This document shows, piece by piece, positions 35,191 to 43,399 of a DNA stretch of 64,000 nucleotides. The position numbers were made by a program, and so were the translations under genes. Positions within the stretch are counted from its first letter, which is position 1. The number at the start of each line of letters is the position of its first letter. Under the pieces are notes generated by a model, which did not search any database, was not told the DNA's origin, and saw only the letters and a list, made by a program, of their open reading frames with translations. The DNA comes from an uncultured Lachnospiraceae bacterium (GTDB taxonomy: Bacteria > Bacillota > Clostridia > Lachnospirales > Lachnospiraceae), in contig CANTEW010000004.1 of the NCBI GenBank assembly GCA_947652925.1, forward strand, positions 1 through 64,000. Reading direction: 5' to 3'.

Positions 35191-36360
35191 TTGAGTAAGA
35201 TAGATTTGAGTATTATGGCTGGAGTGGAATATCAGGGAAAAGTTTATGCGTCAACAAGGGAGATAAATGGGCTATTTCAATTGGATCCGATCACGCAAAA
35301 AATGGTTTTTTTAAAAAGATTTTGTAACGAAAGAACAGAATTAGTAATTTACAGAATGGCATTCTTATATAAAAACGAGATGTGGCTTATCCCAGGTATG
35401 GGTGAACATATTACAGTCGTCAATTTAGAGACTTTAGTTATGGATCATTATGAATTACCATTTAAGAGGATTGATAGAAAGACTTTATCGCAAAATAAAG
35501 GGATTTATTCATCTGTCTACTCTTCGGCAGGAATGATAGCAGATAGATTTTTGTATCTTATACCAGGGAATATTGATACTTTACTGCTTATCGATATGCA
35601 GACAAGAGAGTTTTATCCATATTACGATATAGCAAAACCGCAAGATTTTTTGATAAACGGAATTTACGCTAAAGGGAGTATTTATTTGTTGCCTGTAAGA
35701 GGAAACGGGTTAATAAAAGTGGATCTTAGTACTAAAAAAAGGGATGAGTGTTTTCGAAAATTGTGTTGTAAAATATATAATGGACTTCAATTTTATGATA
35801 ATAAATTGTGGAGTGTTTCTTCTAGTGGTGATCATATTATTAATATGGATTTGGATACGCAAAAGAGTCAAAAAAATTTTTTGCCAATATCCCATGATGG
35901 AGGAGTCATGTATCACGACATATTTATAGATGAAAATGAATTATTTATACTTCCGCTCTGTGCAAAGAGAATATTAAGATATAATATGGATAATGGAAAA
36001 GTGAAGAGTGTGGATTTAGATTGTAAGTATTTAAAAAATGGAAATATAATATTGAGGAAGATTTTTTCTAAAAAAAGGATTATACTGGATTCGCCAAAAA
36101 ATAAGAAATTGTTATTGTATGATAAAAAAAAGGATTTATTACAGGAGATTAGATTAAAAATTGATAAAAAAATATTACTGAATAGATTGGAAGAGGAAAA
36201 TATCTTTATAAATAGAGAAGGTTTTTTATATAATGGTTATAATAAAGAAAATATTTTAGATATTAAAAATCTTATTGGATGGATTGTTTCTCAAAATGAT
36301 ATAGAGAAAAAAACGTATGATAATATCGGAAATGATATATGGGATGCCGTGAAAGTATAA
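35191..36360 (+). CDS. Uncharacterised protein, possible beta-propeller
   Basis: I do not recognise a family. The 389-residue product has no signal peptide. It shows a repeating beta pattern with aromatic and hydrophobic strands every 45-50 residues (for example LYLIPGNIDTLLLIDM, IYLLPVRGNGLIKVDL, LWSVSSSGDHIINMDL, LFILPLCAKRILRYNM), which suggests a beta-propeller. Codon use is very AT-rich. The best start is TTG at 35191; an ATG just upstream runs into a stop. It lies between two sulfotransferase-like paralogues and is the only gene of the island without the Rossmann tag. Confidence 0.6.
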   Translation: MSKIDLSIMAGVEYQGKVYASTREINGLFQLDPITQKMVFLKRFCNERTELVIYRMAFLYKNEMWLIPGMGEHITVVNLETLVMDHYELPFKRIDRKTLSQNKGIYSSVYSSAGMIADRFLYLIPGNIDTLLLIDMQTREFYPYYDIAKPQDFLINGIYAKGSIYLLPVRGNGLIKVDLSTKKRDECFRKLCCKIYNGLQFYDNKLWSVSSSGDHIINMDLDTQKSQKNFLPISHDGGVMYHDIFIDENELFILPLCAKRILRYNMDNGKVKSVDLDCKYLKNGNIILRKIFSKKRIILDSPKNKKLLLYDKKKDLLQEIRLKIDKKILLNRLEEENIFINREGFLYNGYNKENILDIKNLIGWIVSQNDIEKKTYDNIGNDIWDAVKV

Positions 36361-36475
36361 AGATTAATTTTTTATAGATTTAAAATGTGGTAAGGAGTGT
36401 ATTTCGGATTTAGGAGTAATTAAAAAAGAAAAGCCGTGTTAATAGAGCATAACATTGGATAGGAGAAAATGACAT

Positions 36476-37705
36476 ATGTTGAAGATTAAAGACGTGGACA
36501 TGTTAAATAATGTGGATCTTGTATATGATAATAAGATTTTTTTGTATGGGGCAGGGGATTATGGCTACAGGGCGGTCAAATTATTGAATCAGTTAGAGAT
36601 ACCTATTTATGGTATAAGCGATAGTGACGAGAGATTGTGGGGAACATTTATAAAAGGACATGAGATCCAATCTGTTAAAGAATGGGTGGAGTTATGTAAA
36701 AAAGAACCTGTTACAGTCGTTATCACAGTCGCTGATCCAAATAGTATTGAACAAATATTACAAGTATTGGAGGGGTATAGGCTGTTAAATGCAGATTTTT
36801 ACACATATTTTGCATTAAAGACGACTATTGAACTTCATTTATGTGATTCGAGGATCAAGGAAACGTTTAGAGAAGATTTTCTTATTGCAAAAAGAACATA
36901 TTATGATTTTATAAAGAATGATCTGGAAGATAGGGCAAGAGAATTTATATTTTCTGTAATGTTACATGATTTGATCGTAGTGTGGCAACCGGGGAAAGTT
37001 GGTTCAACGTCTATAGCAAGGAGTTTGAAAGCGATGGGAATCCATTATACCCATATGCATTGTTTAGCATTTCATAACTGGGTGGATTTGGAGCTTCGTA
37101 ATGCATGCGGTATATCACATTATTGGGAGAGTGAGCCAATAGAAAAATTGGATATTTTAAAAAAATCAGAAAAAGTAAAAATCATTTCATTGGTCCGGGA
37201 TCCAATCGCCAGGTCTGTGGCTGATTATTTTGAAGGACTTGGGACACTATATTCTAAATATGATAATATAGACCGGGGCGTTTATCAGGAATTGAATGAT
37301 TTTATAGGGCGGGAAGCGGAGCTAGGCGAATGTGGATATATTTTTGAGTGGTTCAATCAAGAGATTAAAGCATTTTTTGATATAGATGTCTATCAGTATC
37401 CTTTTGATAAAGAGAAAGGATATCAGGTTGTCTGCAAAGATAACGTGGAATTATTGTTGATCAAGACCGAAAAATTGTCTGGAAGCCAAGACATATTAGG
37501 TCAGTTTATTGGAAATAAAGATTTTAAATTATTAGATAGTAATGTAGGGAATCAAAAGACATATAAATTTGCATATGAAGAGGTAAAAAATACGATAAGG
37601 ATTCCTGAACATATTATAGATTTTTATTATAGGGGAAATAAGGCTATGGATCATTTTTATACAGAAGAGGAGAAAAAAAGGCTGATCCAAAAATGGTGTC
37701 ATTAA
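36476..37705 (+). CDS. Sulfotransferase-like protein with N-terminal Rossmann tag, paralogue 2
   Basis: A 409-residue paralogue of the 33890 product with the same two-part layout. The N-terminal Rossmann-like domain begins KIFLYGAGDYGYRAVKLLNQ. The second domain has VVWQPGKVGSTSIARSLKAM (P-loop-like) and IISLVRDPIARSVADYF (second nucleotide-binding segment). The C terminus shares the FYYRGNKAMDHFYTEEEK pattern with its paralogue. AGGAG lies about 10 bases before the ATG. It probably modifies a glycan with a different acceptor preference. The 240 bases after it hold no gene. Confidence 0.7.
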   Translation: MLKIKDVDMLNNVDLVYDNKIFLYGAGDYGYRAVKLLNQLEIPIYGISDSDERLWGTFIKGHEIQSVKEWVELCKKEPVTVVITVADPNSIEQILQVLEGYRLLNADFYTYFALKTTIELHLCDSRIKETFREDFLIAKRTYYDFIKNDLEDRAREFIFSVMLHDLIVVWQPGKVGSTSIARSLKAMGIHYTHMHCLAFHNWVDLELRNACGISHYWESEPIEKLDILKKSEKVKIISLVRDPIARSVADYFEGLGTLYSKYDNIDRGVYQELNDFIGREAELGECGYIFEWFNQEIKAFFDIDVYQYPFDKEKGYQVVCKDNVELLLIKTEKLSGSQDILGQFIGNKDFKLLDSNVGNQKTYKFAYEEVKNTIRIPEHIIDFYYRGNKAMDHFYTEEEKKRLIQKWCH

Positions 37706-37944
37706 AATTGGATTTTTCTTGAATCCCCACAATATTTGTAGACAGTTCGATAAATTTGTGCTAAGATCTAGGCAGGATTAAGGTTGCTTTTTTAAAGAAT
37801 AATGCCATTTTAATATACGAATAGATATTGGTTTATTTATCTAGCAAATCAAAGAGCAAAGGATTGGTTTGGTAAATAATAGTGCTGTATGTGTGAGATT
37901 CACTTATTTATGTCTGGATGGAATGAAAGGAATGTGAGTTCAGG

Positions 37945-39051
37945 ATGGAAAAGGTAAAAGTATCCATTATAACACCGTGTTTTAACAGTAAGAGGACGAT
38001 ACGAAAAACAATTGAAAATGTGTTATATCAAACTTATCAAAATATTGAATATATAATCATAGATGGTGGCTCTACAGATTCTACAGTTGATATAATACGG
38101 GAATATTTAGAGGCATTTAATGGTCGTTTAAAATATATTTCTGAGCCTGATTCTGGGATTTATAATGCAATGAATAAAGGGATTAAAATGGCAAGAGGTG
38201 GTCTTATAGGTATTATCAACAGCGATGATTTTTATGAAACAGACACTGTAAAAAAAGTTGTTGATCATATGACAGATGATATGTATCAAGTCATATATGG
38301 ATATTGTAATATTATGAGAAAGGGAAGATATGTTAGGACGGATACGACAGGGTATAAAGAACTGGATAAGCGGATGATACCGCATCCTACATGTTTTGTC
38401 ACGAGAAAAACCTATTGTAGATATGGTATGTTTTTAGAGTGGTTGAAAATAGCGTCTGACCATGAGCTGATGTTAAGATTAGCAAAAGAGAAAGATGTAA
38501 ATTTTATACAGATAGAAGATATACTTGCGAATTTTAGTGAAGGTGGAGTTTGTACACAGCCTGAATCACAGCAGAGATTTGAAAGAGAACGTTTGATTCT
38601 TTTGTGCATGCATGGGATTATCACTAAACGGTATTTTATAAGGAATTATTTCACTAGTTTTAACCAAAGCAAAAGTCAAATGGCTTATAATAATTATAAT
38701 TTATTTATGTTGATGGAACGCTGGGTGAAAATAAAACAACAGGGAAAAAATATAGCGGAATATTTAAAAAAAGAAAGATATTATGAGATTGCAATATATG
38801 GAATGAGTTATGTTGGAAAACGTCTTTTAGATGAATTAACTCAGAGTGACATAAAAGTTAAATACGGAATAGATCGATATGCAGGATCGATCAAATCATC
38901 TATTCCTGTTTTTTTTCCAGAGGATAAGTTAGATGTAGTTTCAGCTGTTATTGTTACGGCTGTATATTATTTTGATGAAATTAAAGAGGAGATGGAAAAG
39001 AAAATAAGCTGTCCAATCCTATCTCTGGAAGACATATTATATGAAATGTGA
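37945..39051 (+). CDS. GT2 glycosyltransferase with C-terminal Rossmann tag
   Basis: Residues 1-220 are a family 2 GT-A glycosyltransferase: VSIITPCFNSKRTIRKTIEN, IIIDGGSTDSTVDII, the DxD-like INSDDFYE and a late SDHELMLRLAKE. About 40 linker residues lead to a C-terminal Rossmann-like domain starting EIAIYGMSYVGKRLLDEL (about residue 275). So the tag found at the N terminus in neighbours is at the C terminus here. AAAGGAA lies upstream of the ATG. It likely adds a hexose or hexosamine. Sugar specificity is unknown. Confidence 0.82.
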   Translation: MEKVKVSIITPCFNSKRTIRKTIENVLYQTYQNIEYIIIDGGSTDSTVDIIREYLEAFNGRLKYISEPDSGIYNAMNKGIKMARGGLIGIINSDDFYETDTVKKVVDHMTDDMYQVIYGYCNIMRKGRYVRTDTTGYKELDKRMIPHPTCFVTRKTYCRYGMFLEWLKIASDHELMLRLAKEKDVNFIQIEDILANFSEGGVCTQPESQQRFERERLILLCMHGIITKRYFIRNYFTSFNQSKSQMAYNNYNLFMLMERWVKIKQQGKNIAEYLKKERYYEIAIYGMSYVGKRLLDELTQSDIKVKYGIDRYAGSIKSSIPVFFPEDKLDVVSAVIVTAVYYFDEIKEEMEKKISCPILSLEDILYEM

Positions 39052-39066
39052 AAGGATAGTATTATA

Positions 39067-40278
39067 GTGAAAAAAGTATATGTATGGGGGGCTGGATACT
39101 ATTCGGGCTTGCTTTATTCAGTGATAGATAAGGCATCATGTATGGTAAAAGGTTTTATTGATAATGATAAGAGAAAGCAGGGGATATTATGGGATGATTC
39201 TTTGATGATATATAAACCTGAAATATTAAAAACAGCTGAATTCGATTATATTTTTATCTCACCTATAGATTATAAGGAAATTGAGCAGGTGTGTTTGGAT
39301 ATGGGGATACCAAAAGAAAAACTGATCATCTATTGGAAAGATTCGGCATCGGAAGGATTATTTAAGAATAGAGGCTTAACACTTATAGATGTAGTAAAAT
39401 ACAAATACCGTTTAGAAAATGCTCCTTACGAATGGGGATTAAAGCCCATACCGACGATAAGGTCAGGAGAAGAATTGCTCAAAAAAATACTTCTAGAAGG
39501 GAACTCTTTATGTCGCTTTGGAGATGGGGAATTTGAGATCATGAGGGGAAGGGAACGACCTTGGTTCCAGAATGTCGAAAAAAATCTTTCAAAACGTTTA
39601 TGTGAGATTATCAGGAGCCATAAATCTGATATCATTATCACAATCCCAGCAAATTTTGGCGATCTAAGTATGTATAAGGAAGAGAGCGCGGATGATATAA
39701 GAGCATATATGGCGGACGGGACTAGGGAGAGTATTATGGGATATATAGATCCAGATGGTGTATATTATGATGCATATGTGTCAAGGCCATATATTATTTA
39801 TAAGGATTGTATGATTGCAGATAAGATATTTCTTCTTTTTAAAGCAATATGGGAAGGTCGGAATGTGATCCTTGTTGAGGGACGATATGCAAGGAATGGG
39901 ATGGGAAATAATTTGTTTGCAGGCGCTAGATCGGTAAAGAGGATTTTATGCCCCACTGTCAATGCATGGGATGTATATGATCAGATTCTTTCATCTGTTT
40001 TGGATGTAGCGGGTGGGGAAGATCTGATCTGTATCTCTCTGGGGCCAACAGCGACTGTAATGGCGTACGATTTGGGAGAGAAAGGGTTTCAGGCACTAGA
40101 TATCGGACAATTGGATAACGAATATGAATGGTATATACGAGGGACGCAAGAGAGGATACTCATACCAGGGAAAATGGTGGCTGAGATAAAAGGTCGTCAT
40201 GTAGAAAAAGATTTATATGATGACGAGTATAAAGCACAGATTTGTAAGATTATAGGTGGAGATGGGGAAACTTTATAA
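39067..40278 (+). CDS. GT-D (DUF1792) glycosyltransferase with N-terminal Rossmann tag
   Basis: The N-terminal 100 residues form the Rossmann-like tag (KVYVWGAGYYSGLLYSVID). The rest is a DUF1792/GT-D domain, recognised by SLCRFGDGEFEIMRGR (about residue 153), the ILVEGRYARNG-type loop and ISLGPTATVMAYDL. This fold was defined by the third glucosyltransferase acting on streptococcal serine-rich repeat adhesins (dGT1). Here it suggests glycosylation of a protein or surface glycan. GTG at 39067 is the start, after AAGGATAG. Length 403 residues; the extra N-terminal domain is unusual. Confidence 0.8.
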   Translation: MKKVYVWGAGYYSGLLYSVIDKASCMVKGFIDNDKRKQGILWDDSLMIYKPEILKTAEFDYIFISPIDYKEIEQVCLDMGIPKEKLIIYWKDSASEGLFKNRGLTLIDVVKYKYRLENAPYEWGLKPIPTIRSGEELLKKILLEGNSLCRFGDGEFEIMRGRERPWFQNVEKNLSKRLCEIIRSHKSDIIITIPANFGDLSMYKEESADDIRAYMADGTRESIMGYIDPDGVYYDAYVSRPYIIYKDCMIADKIFLLFKAIWEGRNVILVEGRYARNGMGNNLFAGARSVKRILCPTVNAWDVYDQILSSVLDVAGGEDLICISLGPTATVMAYDLGEKGFQALDIGQLDNEYEWYIRGTQERILIPGKMVAEIKGRHVEKDLYDDEYKAQICKIIGGDGETL

Positions 40279-40305
40279 AAAACATTATGTAGGGAAGGAG
40301 AGCAT

Positions 40306-41385
40306 ATGGAACGGGTGTTTTGCTGGGGAACGGGTGAAATGGCAACTGCCGCAATGTCATATATTAATATATCCAAAATATGTGAAGTATTGGGGTTTAT
40401 AGACAATGATACAAATAAACAAAAGACTTCTTTTTTTGGTAAAACTGTATTCTCTCCACAGATATTAAGAGAAAAAAAATGTAGTAAGATTATAGTTTTA
40501 ACGAGTCATTATGATGAGATTAGGGAACAGATTGAAGACATGCATTTGTCTTATGATATCACGGTAGAAAAGATTAATTATATATATGGAAAAAGTATAC
40601 TAAAACGGTATGAAGAAGATCAGGATGGTGAGATTGATAAGATCTTAAGATATGTTGAAGAGAATGGCTTACAGATTTTTAATTATGATTTTGTGGAAAA
40701 ATATGTGGATAAACATATTACACCGGTATATGATAGTAGATGTCAGATGTATTATATATGGCATAAGAGAAAACGCATGTATTTTGCAAAATATTTAGAT
40801 ACAGCCGAAAAAGTAGAAAGATATTATAGAAATATATTGATAGAACAGGATGAACATTCACCACATAGATATCTGGATGATAATTTTACAGTTGATGAGG
40901 GAGATATTGTAGTAGACGCAGGTGTAGCCGAAGGGAATTTTGCGATTGATATTATAGATGAAGTGTCTAAGATATATTTGATCGAAGCAGATGAACGATG
41001 GGTAGAAGCGTTAAAACAGACATTCAGCGCATATATGGATAAAGTAGTCATTATACCGAAATATCTCTCTTGTGTAGATGAAGGGAAGTATACAACGTTG
41101 GATCGACTGGTCACAGGACCGGTGGATTTTATTAAAATGGATATAGAAGGGTACGAATGTGATGCATTGCTTGGTGCATATGGATTATTTGAGGATTCAA
41201 AAAGGCTAAAATGTGCAGTATGTTCATACCATAATGATCACGATGAGGTTGTGATCAAACATATTTTAGGTGACTATGGTATGGAATGTGGACATACAGA
41301 TGGCTATATGTGGTTTCCATATTTATGTAGAAAAAATTATATTTCTACAAAACTCTGCAGGGGGATTGTTCGAGGAAAAAAATAA
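40306..41385 (+). CDS. FkbM-family methyltransferase with N-terminal Rossmann tag
   Basis: The N-terminal segment (RVFCWGTGEMATAAMSYI) is the island's Rossmann-like tag. Residues about 195-350 are an FkbM-type SAM-dependent methyltransferase: IVVDAGVAEGNFAIDI (SAM loop), YLIEADERWVEAL, and FIKMDIEGYECDALLGA (the FkbM DIEGxE motif). It probably O-methylates a sugar. AAGGAGAGCAT precedes the ATG with ideal spacing. Its 359 residues exceed a lone FkbM domain because of the tag. Confidence 0.85.
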   Translation: MERVFCWGTGEMATAAMSYINISKICEVLGFIDNDTNKQKTSFFGKTVFSPQILREKKCSKIIVLTSHYDEIREQIEDMHLSYDITVEKINYIYGKSILKRYEEDQDGEIDKILRYVEENGLQIFNYDFVEKYVDKHITPVYDSRCQMYYIWHKRKRMYFAKYLDTAEKVERYYRNILIEQDEHSPHRYLDDNFTVDEGDIVVDAGVAEGNFAIDIIDEVSKIYLIEADERWVEALKQTFSAYMDKVVIIPKYLSCVDEGKYTTLDRLVTGPVDFIKMDIEGYECDALLGAYGLFEDSKRLKCAVCSYHNDHDEVVIKHILGDYGMECGHTDGYMWFPYLCRKNYISTKLCRGIVRGKK

Positions 41386-41406
41386 AAGATATGGAGATGT
41401 CTATTT

Positions 41407-43351
41407 ATGGAGAGGATATGTATATATGTAACATATGACCCAGAAGGTATCGTAGATGGATATATAAGCTATATATTAAAAGAGTTGAAGACATGTATAG
41501 AGTGTCTGATTGTGGTCTCTAACAACGGAGAGATTGTCTGTGGAAGCAGGTGATTCGCCTGGCGTTGAAAAATATGCTGAAAAAGTCTTTTATAGAGAAA
41601 ATAAAGGTTTTGATGCAGGGGCGTTTAAAGATACATTATGCACATTTATAGGATGGGAAACGGTTTTAAGATATGATGAGTTGATATTGGTAAATGATTC
41701 AATGTTTGGACCTTTTCGTCCGATGAAAGATATATTTAGGGAAATGGATCAAAAGTCTGTTGATTTTTGGGGGTTGACAAAACATAGAGGTTACAAAAAG
41801 AATGGTTATGAAGGGTTTGAGGAACATATACAATCTTTTTTCCTAACGATACGTACAGATATGTTACATAGCGATCATTTTAGATCTTATTGGGAAAATA
41901 TGCCGTATTATGAATCTTACGATAAAGTAGTCAGAGAATATGAGATGAAATTTACTGCGCATTTTTTTGATTTGGGATATAAGTATGATGTTCTGGCAGA
42001 TATGGATGCGAATGATTCGGATGTTTTAGAGAATAATTATATCCAGTTTGAAACAATCTCCTATGAGCTGATAAAAAAACGTAATTTTCCTTTTTTAAAA
42101 AAACAGCAGATTTCCTACAATACGCTAGATAAACAGACACAGGAGAATTTACGTCAGGCGATCGCCTATATAGATGAAGAAACAGATTATGACATAAATC
42201 TCATATGGGATAATATTATAAGGACATTGAATATATCTGATTTGCAGAGGAGTCTCCATTTCCAATATATCATTCCCCCAGGACAGGGACGATACAGATA
42301 TCATATTGCGGTCGTGATTTTTGTTTCTCATAAAGATGCGGCACAGTATGTGTTGGAATATCTGCAAAGATTGGATAGATATCAAGTTATAAAAATCATT
42401 ACTCATGATTACGAGCTGATGCGGCTTTACCAAGAACAAGGCTATATGTGTGAATTGATCGAGTATGCAAAATTTTTGAAATCCCTTGTTCCTTTTAGGG
42501 TTTATGATTTGGTGTGTATACTGCACGATGTTGATATGACATCAAAAAAAAGGTATAGTTGTATTGGCAAATCATATTTTTATAATATTTGGGAAAATCT
42601 TATAAAAAATAAGGAACATGTTCAAGGAATCCAAGAACTTTTTGAGAAAGAAAAAAGGCTTGGATTTATAGCACCTCCCCAACCAAATTTTTCGGGATAT
42701 TTTGGAGAGATTGGAAAGGGGTGGGGGGAGGAACTTGAAGGAGTTTGCAATGTTGTCAAAAGATTAAACATACATTGTCAGATTTCGGAAGAGATTCCGC
42801 CTTTTTGTGTATCAGATGATTTTTGGATCCGTGGATGTGTTTTGAAACGTTTAGAGGATATGAAAGAGGAAGATTTCCAGTATCTGCCTTATCTTTGGGG
42901 ATATCTGGCACAGGATGCAGGATATTATGCAGGAGTTGTGGAGAGTATGGACTATGCCTCTATGAACGAAGTGAATATGCATTATTATATGAGTCGGATC
43001 CTGGATCGGATAAGGCAGCAATATGGAGGATTTGAGGATATTATTGAGATGGAAAAAATATTATCTCGTTCAGCCTTACGAGAATTCTGCGAGAAATATC
43101 CTCGTATCTTTATTTATGGAACGGGTTATACGGCGAGACGATATAGGGATATTTTGTCGTATGTCGAGGCTTATATAGTATCAGATGGAGAAGTGAAGGA
43201 AAAAGAGTTGGATGGGATACCGATAAAATTTTTATCAGAAATAACAATGACAGACGATTGTGGGATAATTGTCTGCTTGAAAAAAAGAAATATGATACAA
43301 GTAAAGAAACTTTTAAGAGAGCGAGGGATAGGGCATTACTTGTGTATGTGA
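41407..43351 (+). pseudogene. RgpF-like rhamnan synthesis protein, frameshifted, with C-terminal Rossmann tag
   Basis: The main frame (from about 41510) matches rhamnan-synthesis protein F, with YRENKGFDAGAFKD, ILVNDSMFGPF and a C-terminal half full of RgpF-like segments. It lacks the usual start. The missing N terminus is in another frame from ATG 41407 (ERICIYVTYDPEGIVDGYI, LIVVSNNGE), which stops at 41551. One shift between 41510 and 41550 joins them. The TTG at 41510 follows a stop directly and has no ribosome site. The last 80 residues (RIFIYGTGYTARRYRDIL) are another Rossmann-like tag. Probably inactive unless the shift is a sequence error. Confidence 0.78.
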
Positions 43352-43399
43352 TACATATGAGTGTTCTGTACTTGATAAAAATTTGGAGATAGAGTAAAA

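Noticed and set aside
41510..41552. TTG start for the RgpF-like protein
   Set aside because: It follows a stop codon directly, lacks a ribosome site, and the family N terminus is found in the other frame from 41407.
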